The notes: generated by a model not told the origin, from the letters alone. Counted from the stretch's first letter, positions 52,563 to 60,377 are shown. The stretch is 64,000 bases of DNA from Streptomyces sp. RPA4-2 (GCF_012273515.2 NZ_CP050975.2:7812001-7876000), one strand, 5' to 3'. Numbers and translations: made by a program.

Positions 52563-53512
52563 CCGGGGTTCTCGTCCTCGACCGGGCACGGACGCGCGCC
52601 GCCCTCGACCCCCCTCGCATCATGGAGGCGGTCGCGACCGCACTCGTCGCCATCGGCCGGGAGGAGGTGTCGGCCCCACCGAGGATCGCCGCGCGCACGG
52701 CGAGCGGACTGCTGGGAGCCATGCCCGGATACGTTCCGGGCCTCGGCCTCGCGGCCAAGCTCGTCTCCGTGTTCGGCGATCCCGGCCGCCCCGGCCGCAG
52801 CGCGCACCGCGGGATGGTCGCCCTCTTCGACGCCGACGACGGCCGGCCGCTCGCCCTCATGGACGCCGAGTCCCTCACGGGCATCCGGACGGCCGCCGCC
52901 GCCACGTGGAGCGCCCGCGCCCTGGCACCCGCGGAACCGGCCGGCCCCGCGACCGTGATCGGCACCGGGGCCCAGGCCCGCGCCCAGGTCGCCCTGCTCG
53001 CGGCGCTCGATCCCGGCGCACCCGTCGTCGTGGCCGGCCGCGACCCGCGGCGCGCCCGGCTCACCGCCGACCTGCATCCTCAGGGAAGGGTGGCCTCGGG
53101 TGTCGAGGCGGCGGTCCGCACGGCGGGCGTCGTCTTCTGCTGCACCGGTGCGACCCGGCCGGTGGTGCGCCGTGACTGGCTCGCGGCCGGCACCCACGTC
53201 AGCTCGGTCGGCGGTTCGCACGGTCCCGAACTGGACACCGCAACCCTGCGGGACGCGGCGCTCTTCGCCGAGTGGGCGGGCGCGGCCACCGCCGAACCCC
53301 CGGCCGGGGCGCACGAGTTGCAGGATCTGCCCGCCGCTCGGACGGTCACCCTGCTCGGTCACGTGCTCTGCGGGGACCGCCCCGGACGGCGGAGCGCGGA
53401 CGAACTGACCGTGTTCAAGTCCACCGGGCATGCCGCCCTGGACGTGGCCGCCGCTCATGTCGTCCACGCCGTCGCCTCGGCCGCCGGCTGGGGGACGAGG
53501 GTCGACCTCTGA
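52559..53512 (+). CDS. Ornithine cyclodeaminase/mu-crystallin family protein
   Basis: A 317-residue NAD(P)-binding protein. The N-terminal dimerisation part includes SAPPRIAARTASGLLGAMPG and LAAKLVSVF, the Rossmann motif is VIGTGAQARAQVALLA, and the catalytic/substrate region has GTHVSSVGGSHG and ELTVFKSTGHAALD. Members deaminate ornithine or reduce cyclic imino acids (alanine, ketimine, pyrroline-carboxylate). Start overlaps the IclR stop. Context with a dipeptidase and amidohydrolase suggests breakdown of a cyclic or modified amino acid such as a proline derivative. Confidence 0.92.
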   Translation: MTGVLVLDRARTRAALDPPRIMEAVATALVAIGREEVSAPPRIAARTASGLLGAMPGYVPGLGLAAKLVSVFGDPGRPGRSAHRGMVALFDADDGRPLALMDAESLTGIRTAAAATWSARALAPAEPAGPATVIGTGAQARAQVALLAALDPGAPVVVAGRDPRRARLTADLHPQGRVASGVEAAVRTAGVVFCCTGATRPVVRRDWLAAGTHVSSVGGSHGPELDTATLRDAALFAEWAGAATAEPPAGAHELQDLPAARTVTLLGHVLCGDRPGRRSADELTVFKSTGHAALDVAAAHVVHAVASAAGWGTRVDL

Positions 53513-53599
53513 CGACGGCGAAGAGCGACCTCCGGGAGCGTCCGGACACGGATACCGGGGCTCGGCGCCCCGAGGGTCCGCACGTCCCCGGCGACCACG

Positions 53600-54193
53600 T
53601 CACCGGGACGTGGGACCACCAGGGGGAACCCGGCACTGGATCGCCGCGAGCAGGGTCGCCACCAGGCCCCGCGCCCACTCGCCGGACGCGGGCTCCGCGC
53701 TGAAGATCGCGCGGTAGTACAGCGGGCCGAGCAGCGTGTCGACGGCCGTGCCCACGCTCGGCACCTCACCGCCGCGAGCCTGCTCCCGCTCGATGATCGC
53801 GCCGAGCTGCGCGTGCCGGTCACCCGTGCAGGCGCTCCCGCCGCCCGGACCCGAGCCGATGGTCGCCCGCATCAGGGCGAGGACGTCGGGGTCGGCGAGG
53901 TCGGTGGCCACGTCGCCCACCCATCGCTGCAGGTCACCCGCGAGGGAACCGGTGTCCGGAACCACCACGTCGCCGCTGAACCGGCTGGTGGCGACGTCGT
54001 TCAGGAGCTGCGCCACCGAACCCCAGCGTCGGTACACGGTGGTCGCGTGCACACCGGCACGGGCCGCGACGACGGGAATGGTCAGCGCCTCGGCCGGCCC
54101 CTCGGCGACCAGTTCCTCGACCGCGCGGTGAACGGCCGCCCGCACCTTCGCGGAGCGGCCGCCGGGACGGGTTTGAGCTGTTGTTTCGGCCAT
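53600..54193 (-). CDS. TetR-family transcriptional regulator
   Basis: A 197-residue TetR regulator. The HTH lies at about residues 15-65 (ALTIPVVAARAGVHATTVYR, RWGSVAQLLNDVA), followed by a TetR_C-type helical domain (SGPGGGSACTGDRHAQLGAI). It is divergent from an MFS exporter with a palindrome in the 79 bp between them, the classic repressor-exporter pair. Confidence 0.93.
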   Translation of the reverse strand: MAETTAQTRPGGRSAKVRAAVHRAVEELVAEGPAEALTIPVVAARAGVHATTVYRRWGSVAQLLNDVATSRFSGDVVVPDTGSLAGDLQRWVGDVATDLADPDVLALMRATIGSGPGGGSACTGDRHAQLGAIIEREQARGGEVPSVGTAVDTLLGPLYYRAIFSAEPASGEWARGLVATLLAAIQCRVPPGGPTSR

Positions 54194-54211
54194 ACGGAAA
54201 TTATCGCACTC

Positions 54212-54248
54212 ATCGCTGCGTTAGGGCTACCGTAGTTAACGCAATGAT
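54212..54248. promoter_or_regulatory. TetR operator between regulator and MFS genes
   Basis: An inverted repeat with TGCGTTA and TAACGCA cores, extended by ATC..GAT ends (10 of 12 matching per arm) around 13 bp, lies between the two divergent genes. Confidence 0.7.
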
Positions 54249-54272
54249 CACTGCATTCGGAGAGGGCGCCGC

Positions 54273-55628
54273 ATGTCCGACGCACCCACGCGTGACAAGA
54301 ACACCCCGGTGACCCCGGTGACCCCGGTGACCCCGGTGACACCGACCGCCGCGACAGACCCGGCGGCCCCGGTCCCGGCCGCGTCGCCGACCGGCCGTGC
54401 GCGACGCGGGCTGAGCCGGCCGGTGGCCTTCGCCTCCATCGCGGCCGTCTTCATCCTGTTCATGGCCGCCTCGAGCGCGCCGTCGCCGCTCTACGTCATC
54501 TACCAGCAGGAATGGAGCTTCTCGGCCACCACGCTCACCTCCGTGTTCGCGGTGTACGTGGCCGGCATGATCGCCGCGCTCCTCGTGCTCGGGGCACTGT
54601 CCGACCACATCGGCCGGCGGCCCGTCCTGGCCACGGCCATCGCCCTCGAAGCGGTCGCGATGGTCCTCTTCATCGTCGCCGGCGACGTCTCGATACTTCT
54701 GACCGCCCGCTTCGTGCAGGGCATCGCCACCGGTGCGGCCATGACGACCCTCGGTGCGACCCTCGTCGATCTGAACCCTCCCCACGCACCGCACCGTGCC
54801 GGCGTCATCACCGGCGCCGCCCCGACGTTCGGGCTCGGTCTGGGCGCACTCGGCTGCGGCGTCCTGGCACAGTACGGGCCGCACCCGACCCGGTTGGTCT
54901 ACGTGCTGTTGCTCGCGGGCGTGGTCCTCGCCGGTCTGCTCGTCGCCCTGCTGCCCGAGACGGCACAGCGCCGGCCGGGTGCCGCACGGTCGCTGCGACC
55001 GCGGCTGGGGGTTGCTCCCCGGCTGCGCTCGGACCTGATCGCCCTCGTACCGATCCTGGTGGCGAGCTGGGCCCTCGGCGGGCTGTACCTCTCGCTCGGT
55101 CCGTCCGTGGCCGCCAACCTGTTCGGTCTGTCCAGCCACGTCATCGGCGGCCTCGTGGTCACCCTGCTCTGCGGACCCGCCTCGGTCACCGTCTTCCTGC
55201 TGCGCGGCTGGCCCACCGAACGCACCCTCGCCCTCGCGGCCGGCCTGCTGCTCGGCGGGACGGCGGTCGGGCTGGCCGGGGTGCAGGAGCACTCGCTCAC
55301 GATGGCCGCCGTCGGCACCGCGATCGCCGGAGTCGGCTTCGGCGGGTCGGCCCTGGCCAGCTTCGGCACACTGGCCCGGATCGCCGAACCGGCCGAGCGG
55401 GGCGAGCTGTTCGCGGTCGCGTTCGTCATCTCCTACCTGGCGTTCAGCATCCCCGCGGTGGTCGCCGGATTCGCCGCCACGAACGTGGGCCTGCACGAGA
55501 CCTCGGTCGTCTACAGCGCGGCCGTCATCGCCTTCAGCGCCCTCGCGCTCGCCGCCCAGTGGCTGCGCACCGCACGCGCCAGGAACGCCGACCGCCGCGA
55601 CCGGATCGCCGGCGTCCAGGACTGGTGA
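54273..55628 (+). CDS. MFS transporter
   Basis: A 451-residue 12-helix MFS protein. The motif A region is LVLGALSDHIGRRPVLATAI and motif C-like GAAPTFGLGLGAL. The N-terminus is a 45-residue cytoplasmic tail with a repeat PVTPVTPVTPVTPT, encoded by about five 9 bp units (54303-54345). GGAGAGGG precedes the ATG at 54273. It is probably a drug or metabolite exporter repressed by the divergent TetR protein. Confidence 0.92.
   Translation: MSDAPTRDKNTPVTPVTPVTPVTPTAATDPAAPVPAASPTGRARRGLSRPVAFASIAAVFILFMAASSAPSPLYVIYQQEWSFSATTLTSVFAVYVAGMIAALLVLGALSDHIGRRPVLATAIALEAVAMVLFIVAGDVSILLTARFVQGIATGAAMTTLGATLVDLNPPHAPHRAGVITGAAPTFGLGLGALGCGVLAQYGPHPTRLVYVLLLAGVVLAGLLVALLPETAQRRPGAARSLRPRLGVAPRLRSDLIALVPILVASWALGGLYLSLGPSVAANLFGLSSHVIGGLVVTLLCGPASVTVFLLRGWPTERTLALAAGLLLGGTAVGLAGVQEHSLTMAAVGTAIAGVGFGGSALASFGTLARIAEPAERGELFAVAFVISYLAFSIPAVVAGFAATNVGLHETSVVYSAAVIAFSALALAAQWLRTARARNADRRDRIAGVQDW
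54303..54345 (+). repeat. Nine-bp coding minisatellite (GTGACCCCG)n
   Basis: About four and a half near-perfect units encode Val-Thr-Pro repeats at the N-terminus of the MFS protein. Copy number changes would keep the frame. Confidence 0.9.
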
Positions 55629-55630
55629 CA

Positions 55631-55678
55631 ACGGTCCCGCGCCGACCCCCGGATTCCTCGCGGCCGGTGCGGGACCGT
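55631..55678 (+). terminator. Terminator after the MFS gene
   Basis: Perfect 10 bp arms ACGGTCCCGC (55631-55640) and GCGGGACCGT (55669-55678) are separated by 28 bp. Confidence 0.5.
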
Positions 55679-55808
55679 ATACGTCCGCCGCGGCCGACCG
55701 GGACGGGCTCGCCCAGTGAATTGCCCGATATGGCGAGGTGTCGGATGACGGTGACGTTTATGAAAGCAGTACCTTCGCAACGGATTTCAGCATGATCTAG
55801 CGCGGAAC

Positions 55809-55828
55809 CCCGGGCGTTCACGCTCGGG
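55809..55828. repeat. Left-end subterminal hairpin of the IS element
   Basis: CCCGGGCG and CGCTCGGG pair (one G-T) with a TTCA loop, 61 bp beyond the tnpA stop. TnpA of this family binds such hairpins as single-stranded DNA. Confidence 0.7.
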
Positions 55829-55888
55829 AGGAAGCGCTTCTTAACGCTGCTCTGACCCGCGCGGGTGCACGGGTCTGCGGTATTGGCC

Positions 55889-56317
55889 TCAGCCGGGATG
55901 TTTCTGGTTTTCGATGTATTCCTTGATGGCGGCGAGCGGGGCGTCCCCGCACGAGGCGGCGAAGTAGGACGGCGACCAGAAGTGCTCACCCCACAGATAC
56001 GTGCGGATGTGGCCGGGGAACTCCTGCCGCAGGCGACGGGCGGAGACACCCTTGAGGGAGCCTACGAGCCGGGAGATGGCGACCTTGGGCGGGTAGTGCA
56101 CGAGCAGGTGGACGTGATCGCATTCGCCGTTGAACTCCCGCAGCTCCGCGCCGAAGTCGGTGCACACGTCGCGCATGACCTCTTCGCAGCGCCGAAGGAT
56201 CTCGTCGGTGAATGGTCCGCGCCGATATTTGGGGGTGAAGACCAAATGCGCCTGGAGGGTGTGGACGACGCTACGACCCCTGCGGATATCGGGGTTTGGC
56301 TCCCAGCGTGGTGACAT
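55889..56317 (-). CDS. tnpA: IS200/IS605 TnpA (HUH/Y1 transposase)
   Basis: A 142-residue single-strand transposase. The HUH motif is in ECDHVHLLVHYPP and the nucleophilic Tyr in AAIKEYIENQK. The N-terminus RRGRSVVHTLQAHLVFTPKYRR (quoted in part as HLVFTPKYRR) is the family beta-hairpin. Length and motifs are complete. The ATG at 56317 lies within an inverted repeat (56311-56330), 22 bp from the tnpB start on the opposite strand. Acts on the two end hairpins to excise and insert as circular single-stranded DNA. Confidence 0.95.
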   Translation of the reverse strand: MSPRWEPNPDIRRGRSVVHTLQAHLVFTPKYRRGPFTDEILRRCEEVMRDVCTDFGAELREFNGECDHVHLLVHYPPKVAISRLVGSLKGVSARRLRQEFPGHIRTYLWGEHFWSPSYFAASCGDAPLAAIKEYIENQKHPG

Positions 56318-56330
56318 AGATCAATGTCAC
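56311..56330. promoter_or_regulatory. Inverted repeat covering the tnpA start codon
   Basis: GTGACAT (56311-56317) and ATGTCAC (56324-56330) pair around six bases; the tnpA ATG is inside one arm. In the tnpA transcript this stem could hide the start codon, as known for other IS200-type elements. Confidence 0.55.
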
Positions 56331-56339
56331 GGTACGCCC

Positions 56340-57497
56340 ATGAAGATCGTGACGCAGGTCAAACTCATGCCGGATGCCGTGCAGGCATCCGCGCTTGAGC
56401 GCACCCTGAGCACGGTCAATGACGCCGCGAACTGGGTGTCGGAGGTGGCGTTCGAGCACGGCGTGCCGCGTGAGTACGAGCTGCGCAAGCACACCTACGC
56501 CGAACTCAAAGCCCGTGGGCTGGGAGCGCAGGCCGCGCAGCACGTCACCAAGAAGGTGCGCGACTCGTACACCACGCTCAAGGCCAGCATCCGTGCCGGG
56601 AACCTCGGCAAGGAAGGCTCCAGGCGTCGCCGCAAGGCCGAGTCCAAGCCGATCGCGTTCCGGCCCCAGGCCGCGCAGCCGTATGACGACCGGTGTTTGA
56701 GCCGGCAGCACGATCAGCGGACCGTGTCCATCTGGACCGTGGACGGCCGGGTCAAGAACGTCTCATTCGTGTGCTCCCCGGACACGCTCAAGATGCTCCA
56801 GGCGCACCGGCAGGGCGAATCCGACCTGATCGAGCGCGACGGCGTGTTCTACCTCGTCGCCACCTGTGACGTGCCCGAGGCGCAGCAGTACGAGCCGGAC
56901 GGCTTCATCGGCGTGGACCTCGGCATCGAGAACATCGCCACCGCCTCCACCGGCTACCTCGCCGCCGGGCGGGGACTCAACCGGTACCGCAAGCGACAGC
57001 TTGCCCTGCGGGCCAAGCTCCAGAAGAAGCGCACCAAGAGCGCCAAGCGGCGGCTCAAGGCCCGTGCCCGCACAGAGGCGCGGCACGCCGCCAACCAGAA
57101 TCACATCATCTCCAAGACGATCGTGACCGAGGCTGAACGCACCGGACGCGGCGTGTCCCTCGAAGAACTCAAGGGCATCCGCAACCGGGTACGGCTCCGC
57201 AAGCCCCAACGGGTCGCACTCCACTCCTGGGCATTCGCCCAGCTCGGAGACTTCATCGTCTACAAGGCCAAGCGGGCCGGGGTGCCCCTGGTCTTCGTTG
57301 ATCCCGCATACACGTCGCAGACGTGCGCCGAGTGCGGCCACATCGACAAGCGAAACCGGGTCGACCAGGGGCTTTTCATCTGCCGGGGGTGTGGGGTCGT
57401 TGCCCACGCCGACCGGAATGCTTCCCACAACATCGCCACCCGTGGCGAGAGCGTGTGGAACGCGGGGCGTGAGTCACGCGTCCCTGCCACCCCATAG
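56340..57497 (+). CDS. tnpB: TnpB, RNA-guided nuclease of the IS200/IS605 family
   Basis: A 385-residue TnpB, relative of Cas12. RuvC residues are all present: D193 (GVDLGI), E275/E276 (LEELKG) and D358 (HADRNASHN). The zinc finger uses C329/C332 and C348/C351 (CAECGH, CRGCG). The N-terminus MKIVTQVKLMPDAVQASALE starts the family fold; start ATG at 56340. The reading frame runs into the right end, where the 3' part is expected to be processed to the guide (omega) RNA. No mutation in catalytic residues was seen. Confidence 0.95.
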   Translation: MKIVTQVKLMPDAVQASALERTLSTVNDAANWVSEVAFEHGVPREYELRKHTYAELKARGLGAQAAQHVTKKVRDSYTTLKASIRAGNLGKEGSRRRRKAESKPIAFRPQAAQPYDDRCLSRQHDQRTVSIWTVDGRVKNVSFVCSPDTLKMLQAHRQGESDLIERDGVFYLVATCDVPEAQQYEPDGFIGVDLGIENIATASTGYLAAGRGLNRYRKRQLALRAKLQKKRTKSAKRRLKARARTEARHAANQNHIISKTIVTEAERTGRGVSLEELKGIRNRVRLRKPQRVALHSWAFAQLGDFIVYKAKRAGVPLVFVDPAYTSQTCAECGHIDKRNRVDQGLFICRGCGVVAHADRNASHNIATRGESVWNAGRESRVPATP

Positions 57498-57575
57498 GGG
57501 TGTCTGGACGGAGGAGTCCACCCCAGCAGCCAGCTGGGCACTACCTCCAAGCCCGGTCCGTCAGGGCCGGGTCAA
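57350..57575 (+). ncRNA. Predicted omega RNA region (TnpB guide scaffold)
   Basis: By analogy with studied IS605 elements, the scaffold comprises the 3' end of tnpB plus the right-end sequence. Here 57498-57571 contains GGTGTCTGGACGGAGGAGT... with hairpins GTCTGGAC..GAGTCCACCCC and the end stem 57552-57571. The guide would be the flanking sequence right after the element, starting at about 57576. The boundaries are estimates. Confidence 0.45.
57552..57571. repeat. Right-end subterminal hairpin of the IS element
   Basis: CCCGGTCC and GGGCCGGG pair (one T-G) with a GTCA loop, followed by TCAAG, a plausible end of the element. It mirrors the left-end hairpin in stem length and wobble position. 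Confidence 0.7.
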
Positions 57576-57739
57576 GTTGACGGACTGGAGGCTGCCGGAA
57601 CCCGTACCGATAAGCGGCCTTCGGGCGGACCTGGGCGCGCACGTCCCTGTACCCGGACAGTGCCGTCCAGTTGGCGGACCCACCGCCCGGCTCCGCGAAC
57701 TCCCCGTGCTCGTAAGGTGGTTGCGCCCCGGCGGCGCAT

Positions 57740-57781
57740 GCGGCAGGTTTCCCTCGGTGTTTCGCCGAGAGGGCCTGCCGC
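57740..57781. terminator. Long stem-loop between the IS element and the NLP gene
   Basis: GCGGCAGG (57740-57747) and CCTGCCGC (57774-57781) enclose a second stem CCCTC/GAGGG. The remainder of 57576-57937 shows no gene but becomes AT-richer before the NLP start, where its promoter should be. Confidence 0.6.
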
Positions 57782-57937
57782 AAAGTCGTTGTTTCCGAAT
57801 GCTCTTGAAAATTTGGCCTGTACATTACAGATTACTCGTCTGCGGGACATGGAGATCACGTCTTATGGGGGCAGGAGTGATCTTGCTGTGAAGTGACGCC
57901 GCAGCGAACGGTTACCGAGTTCTTCGAGAGGGCGGAA

Positions 57938-58762
57938 ATGAGAATCCTGTCATCACCCGGAGCACGTCAGCCGGCTCCAGGACGTCTGAAGCGCAAGGCC
58001 TCCTGGTTCGGGGTGCTGTTCGGCGCCACCGTCCTGACCGTCGCGCTCCCTTCGGCGGTGGCCCAGGCGGACAACCTGCCGAACCTGCCTCAGAACGCCG
58101 GAGGCTACGAGGCGTCGTTCTCGCCCGCGTACGACTACGACGGTGACGGCTGCTACCCCGTCGCCGCCATCGCCCCCGACGGAACGCTCAATCCCGGCCT
58201 GAACACCACGGGCGCCGTCAATGGCAGTTGCCGTGACCAGTCCGACCTCGACCGGACGCAGACCTACGCCCGCTCGAAGTGCAACAACGGGTGGTGTGCC
58301 GTCGTGTACGCCAGCTACTTCGAGAAGGACCAGGCCGTGGCCGGCAGCGGTCTCGGAGGACACCGCCACGACTTCGAGCACGTGATCTCCTGGATCAACC
58401 AGGCGTCCAACCAGGTGGAGTACGTCTCGACCACGCAGCACTCCAGCCAGAAGACCTACGCACGGTCAGAGGTCCGGTTCGACGGCTCGCACCCCAAGAT
58501 CGTGTACCACAAGGACGGCCTGGGCACGCACTTCTTCCGGCTCGCCAACAACAACGACGAGCCTCCGGAGAACCACTACCACGACTGGCGCTACCCCCCC
58601 ATCGTGGACTGGAACGGCTGGCCGAGCATCTCGCTGCGGGACCGGCTGATGAACGCCGACTTCGGGTCGGCCACCATCAAGACCACGGACAAGGACGACC
58701 GCTTCCGTAATCTCCTGAACGCCTCCAAGCCCGCCGGGATCCCGTTCGACCCGTGGAACTGA
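57938..58762 (+). CDS. Secreted NPP1/NLP (necrosis- and ethylene-inducing-like) protein
   Basis: A 274-residue exported protein. The signal peptide is at residues 1-44 (basic start, LFGATVLTVALPSAVAQA). The mature part carries the NLP hallmark heptapeptide as GHRHDFE (residues 141-147; the common form is GHRHDWE) and flanking VISWINQASNQV. Two disulfide cysteine pairs (GDGCYPV/GSCRDQ, SKCNNGWC) are visible. NLPs are cytolysins binding plant sphingolipids, made by plant pathogens and by many soil saprophytes. GAGAGGG lies 6 nt before the ATG at 57938; the GTG at 57893 is not needed. It sits next to an IS element. Confidence 0.93.
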   Translation: MRILSSPGARQPAPGRLKRKASWFGVLFGATVLTVALPSAVAQADNLPNLPQNAGGYEASFSPAYDYDGDGCYPVAAIAPDGTLNPGLNTTGAVNGSCRDQSDLDRTQTYARSKCNNGWCAVVYASYFEKDQAVAGSGLGGHRHDFEHVISWINQASNQVEYVSTTQHSSQKTYARSEVRFDGSHPKIVYHKDGLGTHFFRLANNNDEPPENHYHDWRYPPIVDWNGWPSISLRDRLMNADFGSATIKTTDKDDRFRNLLNASKPAGIPFDPWN

Positions 58763-59011
58763 CACACGAGGCCCCCGTGGGGCAGCGGCAGGGTGACGGA
58801 CCGGCCCGGCACTGACCATGTCCGCTGACGCGGACGCCCACGTCGCCCCGGACGCCGTGGAACCGGACCGGAACTCGGTCGGGCTCCACGGCGTAGCGCT
58901 GTCCGGCGAGCGCGTTGCCGGATGCCGTACGTGTCGTACGCGCCGTACGTGCTGGGTGACGGGCGCCCGGGTCGGTCCTGGCGTCGGTTCCCCGGCAACG
59001 GACGCGTGGGG
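58763..59011. other. Intergenic region between convergent genes
   Basis: The 249 bp between NLP and TetR genes contain short palindromes (CGTACGTGTCGTACG near 58927) that may end transcription; no gene is recognised. Confidence 0.4.
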
Positions 59012-59593
59012 TCAGGACTCCACGGGCGCGCCCTTGAGCCGTGCGGCGACCGTCCGCAGAAGCTGATCGGAGAGCTCGGGGTCGGCGACCGCCCGTGACA
59101 TCAGCAGCGCGCCGACCATCGCGCTCAGGGTGAGCATGGCGTCCGCCCGCGCCTCGTCGGAGTCGTCGTCGTCCGTCGTCCCGCTGATGAGCTCGAGATA
59201 GCTGCGCACCTGCTTCTCGTACGCCTCCTTCATCTCGGCCTCGCCGCGTCCCGCCGCGGCGCCGAGCGACACCACGGCGCAGCCCGTTCCCGGAGCGTCA
59301 CGGTGGCGGGCGCTGAGGTAGGAGTCGATCAGTCCTGTGCGGGGCTCCTCGCGGTTGCGACGGGCGGCCCGCGCCATCTTGGTCTCCCCGTCGACCAGAG
59401 CGAGGGCGGCGGCCTGACGCATCAGGTCGTCGCGCGAGGAGAAGTGCTTGTAGAACCCGCCGTGCGTCAGACCGGCCTCGTTCATCAGCTCGGCGACGCC
59501 CGGGCGGGTCAGCCCTTCCTCGCGGATGCGGCGGGCGGTGATCCGCAGGACCCGGTCACGCGACTCCGCCTTGGCCGCCTGGGAGTGACCCAT
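59012..59593 (-). CDS. TetR-family transcriptional regulator
   Basis: A 193-residue TetR regulator. The HTH is in residues about 10-60 (ITARRIREEGLTRPGVAELM, EAGLTHGGFYKHFSSRDDL), typical of the AcrR/NemR-like group; the C-terminal part resembles TetR_C_16-type domains. The ATG at 59593 has GGGAGG at good spacing. A repeated operator (TGTGGATGA...ATCATA) lies upstream of this gene and twice more between the lipocalin-like and isochorismatase-fold genes, so it probably controls all of them. Confidence 0.93.
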   Translation of the reverse strand: MGHSQAAKAESRDRVLRITARRIREEGLTRPGVAELMNEAGLTHGGFYKHFSSRDDLMRQAAALALVDGETKMARAARRNREEPRTGLIDSYLSARHRDAPGTGCAVVSLGAAAGRGEAEMKEAYEKQVRSYLELISGTTDDDDSDEARADAMLTLSAMVGALLMSRAVADPELSDQLLRTVAARLKGAPVES

Positions 59594-59636
59594 GGCAAGA
59601 CCTCCCGATCTGCGACGACAAGCCGCACCGATCAAA

Positions 59637-59659
59637 TGTGGATGACGGACATCATATCC
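59637..59659. promoter_or_regulatory. TetR operator site 1
   Basis: TGTGGATGACGGACATCATATCC, an imperfect inverted repeat of GGATGA/TCAT halves, 44 bp upstream of the TetR start. The same TGTGGATGA core recurs at sites 2 and 3. Confidence 0.68.
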
Positions 59660-59710
59660 CCTGTTCGGATCGGCCTCCGGGCCGCCGGGTCGGCCATGGC
59701 GGAGCGGGTG

Positions 59711-60160
59711 TCACCGCGCGCGCTCCCAGACGAGGACACCCGTACGGCGGGCGCCCCAGATCAGGGCGGGCTCCGGCAGGGAGAGCCGGAGTCGGTCACC
59801 GTCCTGGTCGGCGACCCTGGCCAGGGTCGTGCCCACCCAGTTGGGAAACAGGCTGAGCTCGACGTGGTGGACCACGAAGTCGTCCTCGGGGACCTCGTAG
59901 GTCCCGGCGTAGGCCAGGTAGCCGGTGGCCGCCGCGGCCAGTTCCTCGGGCAGCCCCTCCTCAAGACGCCCGTGGCGGAAGCGGGGCCGCAGCGGACGCA
60001 TGATCTGGGCCGACATGTGACCACCGGGTGTGTACGTGATCAGGCCCTGGGGCCGCGGGCCGTAGGGCTCGACGACCTCGCCGTCGTCGACGGCGGTGGC
60101 CCGGTACGACACCAGGCGCCAGGCGCCGACCAGGTTCTTGCGCAGTTCATCGGGATTCAT
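59711..60160 (-). CDS. Lipocalin-like domain protein
   Basis: A 149-residue beta-barrel protein of the Lipocalin_5-like family: NLVGAWRLVSYRA at the start, GLITYTPGGHMSAQIMRP in the middle and a Y-G-T-Y strand (LAYAGTYEVPEDDFVVHH). It probably binds a small hydrophobic compound. The ATG at 60160 (MNPDELRKNL) fits; the long upstream extension lacks homology. It is divergent from the isochorismatase/aldehyde dehydrogenase operon, with two copies of the TetR operator between. Confidence 0.88.
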   Translation of the reverse strand: MNPDELRKNLVGAWRLVSYRATAVDDGEVVEPYGPRPQGLITYTPGGHMSAQIMRPLRPRFRHGRLEEGLPEELAAAATGYLAYAGTYEVPEDDFVVHHVELSLFPNWVGTTLARVADQDGDRLRLSLPEPALIWGARRTGVLVWERAR

Positions 60161-60231
60161 GGGGTTCCTCACTGGTCTTCGATGCTCCGGCGCCCCCCGT
60201 ACCGGGGAGCGGCGGAGGGCCGGCGTCAAAG

Positions 60232-60344
60232 TGTGGATGATAGGAATCATACAGACGAAGCTGTGCGTAGTGCGTGCGGGGTACCTCACCTTGACACTGA
60301 GGATGATGAGCAACATCCTGAATGTGGATGATGACAGTCATCCA
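60232..60344. promoter_or_regulatory. TetR operator sites 2 and 3 in the divergent promoter
   Basis: Site 2 (60232-60253) reads TGTGGATGAT, AGG, AATCATACA. Site 3 (60323-60344) reads TGTGGATGATGACAGTCATCC-A with TGGATGA/TCATCCA arms. An AGGATG/CATCCT inverted repeat (about 60300-60319) lies between. TTGACA at about 60292 is a candidate -35 of the rightward operon. Confidence 0.68.
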
Positions 60345-60377
60345 AACAGGAACGGGAAACATCGAGAAGGACGCACC

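Larger units (their letters stand above)
55800..57575. mobile_element. IS200/IS605-family element with TnpA and TnpB
   Basis: Divergent tnpA and tnpB genes are bounded by two subterminal hairpins of matching design: 55809-55828 (8 bp stem with one G-U, loop TTCA) and 57552-57571 (8 bp stem with one G-U, loop GTCA). As usual for this family there are no inverted-repeat ends or target duplications. Exact ends were not determined; they lie outside the hairpins. Both proteins keep their catalytic residues, so the element may be active. Confidence 0.82.
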
